From an uncultured Ruminococcus sp. (GTDB lineage: Bacteria > Bacillota > Clostridia > Monoglobales > Monoglobaceae), in contig CACWIG010000002.1 in NCBI GenBank assembly GCA_902760955.1, forward strand, positions 21,923 through 85,922: 64,000 bases of DNA, written 5' to 3'. The position numbers and the translations under genes are program-made. Under the pieces are notes generated by a model. It worked only from the letters and a program-made list of their open reading frames with translations, made no database searches and had not been told where the DNA came from. Below are positions 55,844 through 63,957 of this stretch, piece by piece (position 1 is the first letter of the stretch; every line of letters begins with the position of its first letter).

Positions 55844-57256
55844 CTACTGTCCCGAATTTTCAGTTAAGGTATACCCCGGGTTTTGACCGAAGGACTTTTC
55901 CTCCCCCTGAGATAAATCTGAATACAGGCTTGCTATACTGTTCCAAACTGTCAAATCAACATATCCTCTTTCGGGCAAGCCGAACTCACGCTCATATGCA
56001 AGCACCGCATCCTGAGTTTCTTCACCAAAATATCCCGTTACCGCAACAGTGGGAATAGATGTATACGTTTTTGATATTAACGCCAAATATTTTTGCAGCT
56101 CCTCTACGTCCTCGCCACTTGAACCCAATATCAAAATATCCCCCGGATATGGTGAAATCCCCGAAATCTTAAACTCCTCGGGCAATGAGTCGTACTTAGA
56201 CTTGTATGACGAATATAACGCGTTCCAGGTTGTTTCATCAATCACGCCCGTCTGCGGCAGTCCGACAGATTGCTGAAAAGCCGATACAGCATTTTTAGTT
56301 GCCTGCCCATATACTCCGTCCTGAGTCACCGCAGGTATGAAGTCATTGAATTGTGCTATAAAGCTCAGATAGTATTGCACAAGCTTTACGCCTGCCCCTG
56401 TGGAGCCCACATCAAGAGTATCCTGAAACTGATTGCTTACATTTGATGCACTTACCCCTTCGGAGTCCAACTCTGACAGCTTTTTCACACTTGAATATAT
56501 ATACACTATTTTATACCAGGTGGCTTTTCCTATAACGCCGTCTTGCGTCAAGTTAAATATCTCCTGAAACTTTTTGACAGCCGCCTCGGTCTGCACATCA
56601 AAGATGCCGTCGGGATATGCTATCTTCGGGATGGCGGGATAATTTTTTGAAATTCTGTTAAGGGAAATCTGTATTCTTTTTACCTCAGGACCTATGGTGC
56701 CTATCCTGAGAGGTGTTCCGGGATAACTTTCTGTTCTGCCCGTAATGGGTGCGTCCTCTACTATGGAAACATCACCATAGTAGCTTGACAGTATTCTGTA
56801 AGGTGTATAACCCTCATTGGCAAGGGAAACCGAACCCCATTGGGACAGACCGCCAGGGCATTGTGATGTAGTTCCGTTGCAATACCTGGCATAAAGCGGT
56901 GTCAAGTCATCCCCTCGGACTATATAATCATTGAAAATTTCGTCCGCTATCATACTTATATTCTCAAATATATCTCTTCCGTATACAAACGCCTGGTCGT
57001 ACTGTGTTGTATTGGTAATATCAAAATCATAGCCTCTTACTCGATAATACTCGGTGAATATGCGATTTAACGCAAAGCTTATCTGTGCATACATATTTGC
57101 CCTGATTGCACTTTCGGGCCAGGTCGGATAAATCTCGCTTGATGCAACATTCTTTATGTAATCTATAAACGGAACAGTTACATTCCCTGCACTTGTATCA
57201 TCAGGCGCCCCTAAATGCACAACAATATTTTCAGGAATAGAAAATACAACTGCCAA
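55844..57256 (-). CDS. SpoIID-like protein with three peptidoglycan-binding repeats
   Basis: A 470-residue protein starting with TTG after AAGGGGG. The N-terminal part (about residues 1-165) resembles the SpoIID/LytB domain: VPFIDYIKNVASSEIYPTWP, then ESAIRANMYAQISFAL. Three PG_binding_1 repeats follow at about 185-255, 280-350 and 375-445, with YPDGIFDVQTEAAVKKFQ, DGVYGQATKNAVSAFQ and GYFGEETQDAVLAYE. No classical signal peptide is seen. Related proteins occur in spore-forming Clostridia, so a role in spore or septal wall remodelling is plausible (inference). Confidence 0.85.
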   Translation of the reverse strand: MAVVFSIPENIVVHLGAPDDTSAGNVTVPFIDYIKNVASSEIYPTWPESAIRANMYAQISFALNRIFTEYYRVRGYDFDITNTTQYDQAFVYGRDIFENISMIADEIFNDYIVRGDDLTPLYARYCNGTTSQCPGGLSQWGSVSLANEGYTPYRILSSYYGDVSIVEDAPITGRTESYPGTPLRIGTIGPEVKRIQISLNRISKNYPAIPKIAYPDGIFDVQTEAAVKKFQEIFNLTQDGVIGKATWYKIVYIYSSVKKLSELDSEGVSASNVSNQFQDTLDVGSTGAGVKLVQYYLSFIAQFNDFIPAVTQDGVYGQATKNAVSAFQQSVGLPQTGVIDETTWNALYSSYKSKYDSLPEEFKISGISPYPGDILILGSSGEDVEELQKYLALISKTYTSIPTVAVTGYFGEETQDAVLAYEREFGLPERGYVDLTVWNSIASLYSDLSQGEEKSFGQNPGYTLTENSGQ

Positions 57257-57270
57257 CTTAATTCCCCCTT

Positions 57271-57879
57271 TTACTGCTGACTGCCTGAACCTGCGACAGG
57301 TTCAGGTCTTTCTCTAATTACCAAAACATCTCCTACCCTTGCTCCCTCATTGCCGTTTAATATACTTTCACCGACATTTCCCATCTGTGCCTCCTCGTTA
57401 GCTATCAATCTGTCATTCTCAAGTGAATTTTCCCCTAAGGGCTCAAGTGACACAGGCTGAATTGACTCTATTTTGTCAAAAACAGCAACATTTAAAAACT
57501 CCTCAGTGAAATATCCGTCTTTTTCAACTCTGACATTATATGTACTGTATGTAATCAAGTTTCCAGGTGATTGTGAGTTAGCCGCAAGCGGAGCACATAA
57601 TTCCACGCTTTTTGTTCTGCCGCTGTTATCGGTAAGCTGTTCACTTATAACATTGCCGTTGCTGTCCGAAATTGTTACCTTTGCATCACTGATTGGCAGA
57701 GCCTCACTCGCCGTACTGACCTGCACTATAAGCCTTCCCTTTCCGCCGTCACAGCTGTTATTCTCTACAACCTCTGCCGCCGTTGTTACGGCTTTCTCCG
57801 AAAACCCACTATCCTGCCCTCGCATCAATCTGTCTAAGGCGGCATTAAATTCTTTATAATCTATACATCTGCTGTTCAT
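57271..57879 (-). CDS. Protein with Cna-B/CarboxypepD-like carrier domain
   Basis: A 202-residue protein upstream of the SpoIID-like gene. Residues about 45-150 resemble a carboxypeptidase-regulatory-like beta fold, with GRLIVQVSTA, LPISDAKVTISDSNGNVI and YNVRVEKDGYFTEEFLNVAV. The N and C termini look disordered. There is no signal peptide. It starts after GGGAGG and lies 14 bases before the next gene, so the three form one unit. Confidence 0.75.
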   Translation of the reverse strand: MNSRCIDYKEFNAALDRLMRGQDSGFSEKAVTTAAEVVENNSCDGGKGRLIVQVSTASEALPISDAKVTISDSNGNVISEQLTDNSGRTKSVELCAPLAANSQSPGNLITYSTYNVRVEKDGYFTEEFLNVAVFDKIESIQPVSLEPLGENSLENDRLIANEEAQMGNVGESILNGNEGARVGDVLVIRERPEPVAGSGSQQ

Positions 57880-57942
57880 TTATATCAAACCTCCCACTAT
57901 GTATTTATATGCACCTGAATAATAGTTGTGAATAATTATGTA

Positions 57943-57971
57943 TTGACAAATTGAGCGAAATGTCGTATTAT
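57943..57971 (+). promoter_or_regulatory. Promoter of tRNA-Arg
   Basis: Plus strand: TTGACA (57943-57948), 17-base spacer, TATTAT (57966-57971), about 32 bases before the tRNA. Confidence 0.75.
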
Positions 57972-58003
57972 TATTTAGTAAATTTAATAGTCATCAGATA
58001 TAT

Positions 58004-58078
58004 GCCCCCGTAGTAAAGAGGATATTACAAGCCCCTCCTAAGGGTTAGTCATCGGTTCGATTCCGGTCGGGGGTGCCA
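58004..58078 (+). tRNA. tRNA-Arg (anticodon CCU), CCA encoded
   Basis: The cloverleaf folds with acceptor GCCCCCG/CGGGGGU (one G-U at the end), a 4-bp D stem GTAA/TTAC, anticodon stem GCCC/GGGT around CTCCTAA, and T arm TCGG-TTCGATT-CCGG. The anticodon CCU reads AGG. The CCA is present in the DNA. It is the only tRNA in the window and borders an accessory island. Confidence 0.93.
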
Positions 58079-58195
58079 AAAATCGACAAGGCTCGCAAGA
58101 GACTTGTCGGTTTTACTTATTCACTATTACCTATTTCACTATTCACTAAAGATTTGTCGATTTTTGGCAAGTAATAAATAATAAGTAATAGTGAA
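58075..58195. repeat. Nested inverted repeats starting at the tRNA 3' end
   Basis: GCCAAAAATCGACAA (58075-58089, including the tRNA CCA) is inverted at 58154-58168. TTCACTATTAC (58120-58130) is inverted at 58185-58195. The DNA between is rich in TTCACTATT-type words. It looks like a small palindromic insertion abutting the tRNA gene. Confidence 0.6.
58084..58109 (+). terminator. Terminator of tRNA-Arg
   Basis: Stem CGACAAG/CTTGTCG with a 12-base loop, followed by GTTTTACTT. Confidence 0.7.
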
Positions 58196-58250
58196 GAAGT
58201 GAGGTGCAAACTCGCTTTAGCGAGTTTGTTTTGAATAGGAGAATGTTGTT

Positions 58251-58373
58251 ATGGATAGTCCATTGCTCGTAAAATCAAAACAATTTGCATTAGATATAAT
58301 TAAAATATGTAACAAAATTAAAAGTGAAAAAAGGGAAGTATCTTCAATAAACACAGCGAAAACTAATAAGTAA
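58251..58373 (+). pseudogene. Truncated four-helix-bundle (S23-type) protein gene
   Basis: The frame starts MDSPLLVKSKQFALDIIKIC, which is the usual start of the four-helix-bundle proteins first described in 23S rRNA intervening sequences. It ends after 40 codons instead of about 115-120. A GGAG ribosome site and a CTCGC..GCGAG hairpin (about 58210-58227) precede it. Only the first helix remains. Confidence 0.75.
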
Positions 58374-58478
58374 GGTCGGATATCTAATTTGTTCGTCTTT
58401 TCCACAGTAATCGAATGATTCAGATGCCATTCTAACGTATAATGTTTCGGTTGATTTTTGGACGACGAGGTGATTTGC

Positions 58479-59093
58479 GTGAAAAGTAAAAAGAAGATAA
58501 TGATAATTTCATTTGTTGTTGCCGCTATTATAGTAATTTTAATTATTTTTAATTTTGTTCTGCAAATAGCTGATAAGGTAATATTTGATTTGGCTACAAA
58601 AAATGATACGTCGGAGCAAAAGGCAGAAGAAAAGGCAAGGCAAGAAGATAATTCGCTTTTTGGAAGAATATTTTGGAATTTAATTGATTTACAGTTTGAA
58701 AAAGAAGAGGCTGAGCGAGAAAAAAGAACAGAGACAGGGTTGCCTGTTCGCGGAAAAGACACGGAGTTAATCTGGCAGGATAAATATGATATTTGCAAAT
58801 CGTCAGACACAAGGCTATTGATGATTTACATAGATGGTGACACCCAAGTGGTGTTGGATAAAGTAAGGGATTTTGATATTGATAAAAAAACTTTATATGT
58901 GCTTTCTGATGATGGTTATGCAGTGATAGATAATAAAAACAATTGTCGTGTTTTTATTTCCACACCGAAAGAGGAGCTTGAGTACTCAACGCAGCGCTAT
59001 GGTTCTATAGACGATGAACATATTAGATATCTATCATCATACGAAGAATTCTCAGAAAGTGAGAGAGAAATTCTTGAAAGATTAGGCAAATAA
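58479..59093 (+). CDS. Hypothetical single-pass membrane protein
   Basis: A 204-residue protein of unknown function. One N-terminal membrane helix is clear (IMIISFVVAAIIVILIIFNF), then a charged coiled stretch (EQKAEEKARQ..EKEEAEREK) and a beta-rich soluble domain with LLMIYIDGDTQVVLDKV and KTLYVLSDDGYAVIDN. I chose the GTG at 58479 because AGGTGA lies six bases upstream; the frame extends to a TTG at 58458. It lies in the tRNA-mreB island, upstream of the duplicated terminator. Confidence 0.75.
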   Translation: MKSKKKIMIISFVVAAIIVILIIFNFVLQIADKVIFDLATKNDTSEQKAEEKARQEDNSLFGRIFWNLIDLQFEKEEAEREKRTETGLPVRGKDTELIWQDKYDICKSSDTRLLMIYIDGDTQVVLDKVRDFDIDKKTLYVLSDDGYAVIDNKNNCRVFISTPKEELEYSTQRYGSIDDEHIRYLSSYEEFSESEREILERLGK

Positions 59094-59121
59094 TTATTTA
59101 AACAATGTGGCATCTAAATTT

Positions 59122-59223
59122 CCAAAAATAAACGACAGCTTCATAAATCGAAAGCTGTCGTTTATTTTTATTTATATTTTATCGGAAGATTTTTGCTTAA
59201 ACATCTCCATATTATCTGTCGCC
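59122..59223. repeat. Duplicate of the mreB terminator and 3' end (left copy)
   Basis: Bases 59122-59199 are identical over 78 positions to 60725-60802, the terminator just beyond mreB. Bases 59203-59223 are identical over 21 positions to 60840-60860 inside mreB. The 37 mreB bases in between (60803-60839) are missing and replaced by AAC. On the minus strand the copy still encodes ATDNMEM, as in mreB. It also provides a terminator for the gene ending at 59093. Confidence 0.9.
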
Positions 59224-59292
59224 AATATGGCATACTATGACATTCTTTTTTGTATTAGACTAAAATAAAAATACAAAAAGGAGAATTGAAAA

Positions 59293-60285
59293 ATGTCAAA
59301 AGAAAACAAAAATGACGGACAAAATCGATGCAGAAGATGCGACCGACCACTAAAGGATCCAAACGATATTTACGGCTGGCGTTGTGCACTTATTGTAGGA
59401 CTTGATAGATATAAACAGATAGTTTCGTCTCTTGACGAAAACCCATTGAAGATGTATAATCGTTATATAGTAGATTATTTATATAAGGATAGCCAAACCC
59501 CTGTAAATAATGTTGCTACAGCAAGCTATAACGATCAAGAACCTGCAAATCAAGGAACAGCGAATATTTTAAGCACTGGATATGATTCAGATGGTGTATG
59601 GCACGATTGGGATGCAGAAAGATATGGAACAGATTCACCTGAATATAAAATGCTTACAGGGTTAAACACAGCATATGAGCGAGCAAATACCTATGGGCAT
59701 TGGCAAGGCGACAAGGAACGAATTGCACATTTGGCAGCCACATTGAGAGTGACTGATACGAGGGTTACAGATGTCATTCTGCTTAATAATTCTGAGGGAG
59801 CAGTGGGATTCGGGCACAATGCTTTATTGCTTATGAATCCGCACGGACAAGGATTTTTGTTCAGTTACTATGGCCCTGAAAATTATCCATGGGATGATAC
59901 CGGAGAAATGAGATTTTCTGTTTTATCTGCAGATGAGGTAAACGAAATTAAGGATAGAAGCGGAGAAGTAAAAGAAGCAGTAACCATATACGGAGATAGA
60001 CGTTGGGAAAATGGCAAAGCTGCATATGACAGATTTGTATGGTGCGATGTACCGAATATGGAAGCAGGAAAGGATATGCTTCAGTATGCTGTGGATATTT
60101 TTGTAAATCCAGGTGACTATAATTTGTTTGGACAACAATGCGACGATGTTGCTTCAAAGATTTTATCTGCTGGAGGAATAGGATATGAAAACAAACTACT
60201 TCCTAATAGTTCTTATGAATTGTATAAGCAAAATAAAACTTATTGGATGAACGAAACTGGTATAAGTCGGGGTGTTGAGTTATGA
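59293..60285 (+). CDS. Candidate effector: zinc finger plus permuted papain-like fold
   Basis: A 330-residue protein without an obvious secretion signal. The N terminus has a treble-clef-like zinc finger, CRRCDRPLKDPNDIYGWRC (Cys 13, 16, 31). The C-terminal half has His175 in GFGHNALLLMNPHGQGF followed by Cys283 in YNLFGQQCDDVASKIL, the His-before-Cys order of circularly permuted NlpC/P60-like and LRAT-like hydrolases. An effector, toxin or peptidase role is inference. A small membrane protein gene overlaps its end by four bases. AAAGGAG precedes the ATG. Confidence 0.7.
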   Translation: MSKENKNDGQNRCRRCDRPLKDPNDIYGWRCALIVGLDRYKQIVSSLDENPLKMYNRYIVDYLYKDSQTPVNNVATASYNDQEPANQGTANILSTGYDSDGVWHDWDAERYGTDSPEYKMLTGLNTAYERANTYGHWQGDKERIAHLAATLRVTDTRVTDVILLNNSEGAVGFGHNALLLMNPHGQGFLFSYYGPENYPWDDTGEMRFSVLSADEVNEIKDRSGEVKEAVTIYGDRRWENGKAAYDRFVWCDVPNMEAGKDMLQYAVDIFVNPGDYNLFGQQCDDVASKILSAGGIGYENKLLPNSSYELYKQNKTYWMNETGISRGVEL

Positions 60286-60644
60286 TGAAAAAAATATTAT
60301 TAATATCAGTTAATTTTATTGCTATACTTCCATTTATAGTTTTCTTTAGCTATGGTGCATATGTCGCTATATATATGGTTCCTGTCATCTTTATATTATC
60401 CTTGATAAACACCTTATTCTCACAAGGAATAAAAGAATTTTTAATTAAAAGTTTATTTCTTGGAATATCTAATATAGCAGGAATTTTAATTAATAGTTTA
60501 CTATATTTTGTATTTATTTGTTATGATGGTGCGGGTGTAGGTGTTATGCTGATTGAAGTTTCTATTGCTTTCATATATATAGTAATACTTTCTATAATAG
60601 AATTAATAATTAAAAGTTTTATATTAAAACTTAGAAAAAAGTAA
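60282..60644 (+). CDS. Small membrane protein coupled to the candidate effector
   Basis: A 120-residue, very hydrophobic protein with four predicted helices (ILLISVNFIAILPFIVFF, VAIYMVPVIFILSLINTLF, IAGILINSLLYFVFICY, VSIAFIYIVILSIIELII) and short basic ends. No family is recognised. The overlap ATGA with the upstream gene implies translational coupling, the layout often seen for toxin and immunity pairs (inference). The base composition is more AT-rich than its neighbours. Confidence 0.7.
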   Translation: MMKKILLISVNFIAILPFIVFFSYGAYVAIYMVPVIFILSLINTLFSQGIKEFLIKSLFLGISNIAGILINSLLYFVFICYDGAGVGVMLIEVSIAFIYIVILSIIELIIKSFILKLRKK

Positions 60645-60673
60645 AGATATCTAACCTATTCTGCTCTTCCAAA

Positions 60674-60705
60674 AAATCCACACGCGATTAATGTGCGGAT
60701 TTTTT
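60674..60705 (+). terminator. Terminator of the effector cassette
   Basis: Stem AAATCCACAC/GTGCGGATTT with one mismatch, followed by six T on the plus strand. Confidence 0.75.
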
Positions 60706-60724
60706 ACTGAATTGTTCTGCTTTA

Positions 60725-60802
60725 CCAAAAATAAACGACAGCTTCATAAATCGAAAGCTGTCGTTTATTTTTATTTATATTTTATCGGAAGATTTTTGCT
60801 TA
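60725..60802. terminator. Terminator of mreB, also the right copy of the duplication
   Basis: Stem AAACGACAGCTT/AAGCTGTCGTTT flanked by AT-rich runs on both sides, active in either direction. It is identical to 59122-59199 over all 78 bases. Confidence 0.85.
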
Positions 60803-61825
60803 TTACCTTATTCTTTCGCCGGCTTTGTAATTTTTAAGTATCTCCATATTATCTGTCGCCTTGCAGGTACCGAGTGCAACACACTCCTCAGCACCTTCGG
60901 CTATGATAACCTTTATACCTGTTTCAGTTTGTATACGTCTGCCTATGCCGTGCAAAAGAGAGCCTCCGCCTGTCAGAATAATTCCTCTGTTACTGATATC
61001 CCCCACAAGTTCAGGCGGTGTGTCCTCCAAAACATTCTTTATGGTGTCAACAATAACAGTTGCCGTTTCGCTCAATGCCTCATACATCTCGTCTGAGGTA
61101 ATCTGTATTGTCTTTGGCAATCCTGACACAAGACTTCTGCCTCTGACATCCATAGCGAGAAGTTTGTCCCTCTTTAGTGTACAGCCAATCTTTATTTTAA
61201 GTTCCTCTGCGGTGCGTTCTCCTATAAGGATATTATACTTACGACGTATGTATTTTATTATTGCGTCGTCAAAGGTATCGCCTGCAACCTTGATTGACTC
61301 ACTCTGCACAATTCCGCCAAGGGATATAACTGCAATATCACTTGTGCCTGCACCCAAGTCAACCACCATACTTCCGCAAGGCTGGGTAATGTCAATTCCT
61401 ATACCTATTGCGGCAGCGAGGGGTTCTTCAATCAAATGAACTCTGCCTGCACCTGCCTGTGTTGCCGCATCAATTACAGCACGTTCCTCTACCTCTGTAA
61501 TACCGCTGGGCACACAAATTACAACACGCGGCTTAAACAATCCTGCTAAAGTTCCGCTCTTGACCGCACGCTGAATAAAATATTTGAGCATTCTTTCCGT
61601 TACGGCATAGTCGGATATAACACCCTCTTTAAGAGGTCTGACCGCCACTATATTACCTGGAGTTCTGCCTAACATCTCTTGTGCTTCACGTCCCACCGCC
61701 AAAAGCCTGTTACTGTCCTTATCTATGGCGACGACAGACGGTTCATTGGCTATTATTCCCCGTCCCTTTACGCATATCAACACAGATGATGTGCCTAAAT
61801 CTATTCCTATATCTTGTCCAAACAT
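60803..61825 (-). CDS. mreB: Rod shape-determining protein MreB/Mbl
   Basis: A bacterial actin of 340 residues that guides lateral wall synthesis. The phosphate loop reads DIGIDLGTSSVLICVKGRG at residues 5-23. VVDLGAGTSDIAVIS near 160 is the second phosphate site, and GIILTGGGSLLHGIG near 285 the adenosine site. No mreCD lies downstream, so it may be an Mbl-type paralogue. Its 3' end and terminator are duplicated 1.6 kb away. Confidence 0.95.
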   Translation of the reverse strand: MFGQDIGIDLGTSSVLICVKGRGIIANEPSVVAIDKDSNRLLAVGREAQEMLGRTPGNIVAVRPLKEGVISDYAVTERMLKYFIQRAVKSGTLAGLFKPRVVICVPSGITEVEERAVIDAATQAGAGRVHLIEEPLAAAIGIGIDITQPCGSMVVDLGAGTSDIAVISLGGIVQSESIKVAGDTFDDAIIKYIRRKYNILIGERTAEELKIKIGCTLKRDKLLAMDVRGRSLVSGLPKTIQITSDEMYEALSETATVIVDTIKNVLEDTPPELVGDISNRGIILTGGGSLLHGIGRRIQTETGIKVIIAEGAEECVALGTCKATDNMEILKNYKAGERIR

Positions 61826-61895
61826 ATTTTTCTCCTCTATTACACAAACAATTACAGTATATTTACCGAAATGTTACAAAACTGTTACAAAATAT

Positions 61896-61924
61896 ATAAT
61901 ACAACATTTTATCGGTTCTGTCAA
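61896..61924 (-). promoter_or_regulatory. Promoter of mreB
   Basis: On the minus strand: TTGACA (61919-61924), 17-base spacer, TATTAT (61896-61901). Confidence 0.8.
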
Positions 61925-61945
61925 TATGAATTTTTAAAAATAGTT

Positions 61946-62701
61946 CTACTTCAACACAAGCTCAACAGGGCAATGGTCGGAACCAAATATCTCTTGATGG
62001 ATTGAGGCGGAGTCAAGCTGAGGGACAAGAGCCTCTGATACAATAAAATAATCAATTCTCCATCCTGCATTTTTCTCTCTCGCCTTAAATCTGTATGACC
62101 ACCAGGAGTATTCCCCCTCTGCCTCAGGATAAAAATATCTGAAGGTATCTACAAAACCGCTTTCCAAAAGCTCTGTCATTTTTGTTCTTTCTTCATCGGA
62201 AAAGCCTGCGTTTTTGCGGTTTGTTTTGGGGTTCTTTAAATCTATCTCATTGTGGGCAACATTTAAGTCGCCGCAAAGTATTACAGGCTTGTTCTTTTCA
62301 AGCCCTTTTAAATAATCTCTGAAATCGTCCTCCCACTCCATACGATAGTCAAGTCTTTTTAATCCGTCCTGAGCATTGGGAGTATAACACGTCACCACAT
62401 AAAATTTTTCAAATTCGGCAGTTATAACTCTGCCCTCGGTATCGTGCTTTTTAATACCTATTCCGCAGGATACCGACAAAGGCTTTTCCTTAGAGAACAA
62501 AGCCGTACCCGAATATCCTGCCTTTTCGGCATAGTTCCAATATGCGTTATAGCCGTCAGGCAGATAGTCTATCTGGCCTTCTTTGAGTTTTATCTCCTGA
62601 AGGCAAAAAACATCAGCATCAAGACTTTTGAATATTTCATCAAAGCCTTTATCCATACACGCTCTTAATCCGTTAACATTCCAAGAAATCAATTTTTTCA
62701 T
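61946..62701 (-). CDS. xth: Exodeoxyribonuclease III
   Basis: An AP endonuclease and 3'-5' exonuclease for base-excision repair, 251 residues. [15 protein letters not shown] at the start, LQEIKLKEG near 35, [16 protein letters not shown] near 145 and [12 protein letters not shown] at the end provide the conserved Asn, Glu, Asp and His residues. A single gene. Confidence 0.97.
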   Translation of the reverse strand: MKKLISWNVNGLRACMDKGFDEIFKSLDADVFCLQEIKLKEGQIDYLPDGYNAYWNYAEKAGYSGTALFSKEKPLSVSCGIGIKKHDTEGRVITAEFEKFYVVTCYTPNAQDGLKRLDYRMEWEDDFRDYLKGLEKNKPVILCGDLNVAHNEIDLKNPKTNRKNAGFSDEERTKMTELLESGFVDTFRYFYPEAEGEYSWWSYRFKAREKNAGWRIDYFIVSEALVPQLDSASIHQEIFGSDHCPVELVLK

Positions 62702-62793
62702 ATGTAAAACCTCTTTTTATATATTACAGATTATATTGTAACACATTTCTTACAGATTTACAACATATTCCACAGAACAAAATATGACATTAA

Positions 62794-63804
62794 TTATTTA
62801 TATCTGTCAATAACAATCCATATAATCCAAATCATACCAAGATATCCGAACAAAGAATATAATTCAGCAACAAGATTTGCAAATCCATAAAGTGAAAATG
62901 GAACAGCCGACAGACAAAGCACACCTGCAAACAGGACTCTCTGTCCAAAGCTTTTCATTTTGTCCGCAAAGTGCGACATAATTCCAAACCCGTAAGAAAC
63001 GGCGGTAGTACAGATTGCCATAAACAAAACGGCGGTATATATGCGTTTGCAAGTCTTGCCGCACAACGCCGACAATTCAAGCATCGGCAATTCGCTGTCC
63101 CACAATATATCTATATTGATTTGCTGAACACACCAAACAACCATAATCATCAAACCAATTACAAAACCGCCGAGTATTGCGGCTTTTTTAATCTCTTTAT
63201 TAGTTGCACCCTCTGCGAGAGGAACAAGAACCGAGCCTGCCGTTACCGTATTGTATGCACAATAGCACACAGCCGACAGCATTATTTGCTTTCCGCCCGA
63301 CTCTGCAAATACCGAAACGTCATTGAAGATTACCGAGTAAAAAGAAACATAGAGTATTCCACAAATCATCAAAGGCACAAGTACCATATTCAGTGCCACA
63401 ATGCCCTTGACATCAAAGCAGATAACACCAAAGCAAATCAAAGCCATAACAATTGCTCCCCAAATGCTTGAAAACGGCGATATCCTGTCAACCAACGCGC
63501 CGCTCCCTGCAAACATTACAAAAAGACCGCAAAACATATATATAAGTATGAAATTTTTTATTGCAGTCGCACATTTGCCTGCAACGCTGTCTATATACAA
63601 ATCAAAGCTGTTAATTTTATTCTCTGACGCCTTGGCGAGTATTATGTAGGCAATAGCCATAAACATAAGTGCCGAAATAAGCACGCCGAAAAACTTGCCG
63701 TTTGAGGGAAAATTGAAGTACTCCAGCACCTCTCGGCCTGATGCAAAACCTGCGCCTATTATTAAACCCACATATACAGATGCAATTTTTATGACTTTTT
63801 TCAA
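62794..63804 (-). CDS. YkvI-family membrane transporter-like protein
   Basis: A 336-residue integral membrane protein with about ten helices, related to amino-acid/sodium symporters of the LeuT fold. The start KKVIKIASVYVGLIIGAGFASGREVLEYF contains the GAGFASG signature of YkvI. The substrate is unknown. The TTG start at 63804 is five bases after AGGGGTGG; a GTG at 63813 is inside the ribosome site. Confidence 0.85.
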   Translation of the reverse strand: MKKVIKIASVYVGLIIGAGFASGREVLEYFNFPSNGKFFGVLISALMFMAIAYIILAKASENKINSFDLYIDSVAGKCATAIKNFILIYMFCGLFVMFAGSGALVDRISPFSSIWGAIVMALICFGVICFDVKGIVALNMVLVPLMICGILYVSFYSVIFNDVSVFAESGGKQIMLSAVCYCAYNTVTAGSVLVPLAEGATNKEIKKAAILGGFVIGLMIMVVWCVQQINIDILWDSELPMLELSALCGKTCKRIYTAVLFMAICTTAVSYGFGIMSHFADKMKSFGQRVLFAGVLCLSAVPFSLYGFANLVAELYSLFGYLGMIWIIWIVIDRYK

Positions 63805-63883
63805 GCAAACCACCCCTATCTATATAAAATATATAGGTATATCCGCCGTAATATGTTTTAATATTACAACGTAGGTGTATTGC

Positions 63884-63942
63884 GGGACGATGTGGGCATC
63901 GTCCCCTACAAATGCGGCAGGAGCAAGCCCCTGCCCTACAAT
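63884..63942. repeat. Two adjacent REP-like units
   Basis: The first (63884-63914) is the GGGACGATGTGGGCATCGTC type also found at 7.85 kb. The second (63914-63942) is the GGCAGGAGCAAGCCCCTGCC type found inside the transposase gene. Confidence 0.8.
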
Positions 63943-63957
63943 ATGGAATACACATTA

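Noticed and set aside
58217..58810. 197-codon open frame on the minus strand
   Set aside because: It runs antisense to the membrane protein gene at 58479 and the four-helix remnant; low-complexity Ser/Ile/Thr translation and no ribosome site.
61946..62701. Exonuclease III as part of the tRNA-mreB island
   Set aside because: It is an ordinary housekeeping gene beyond mreB, with no repeats around it.
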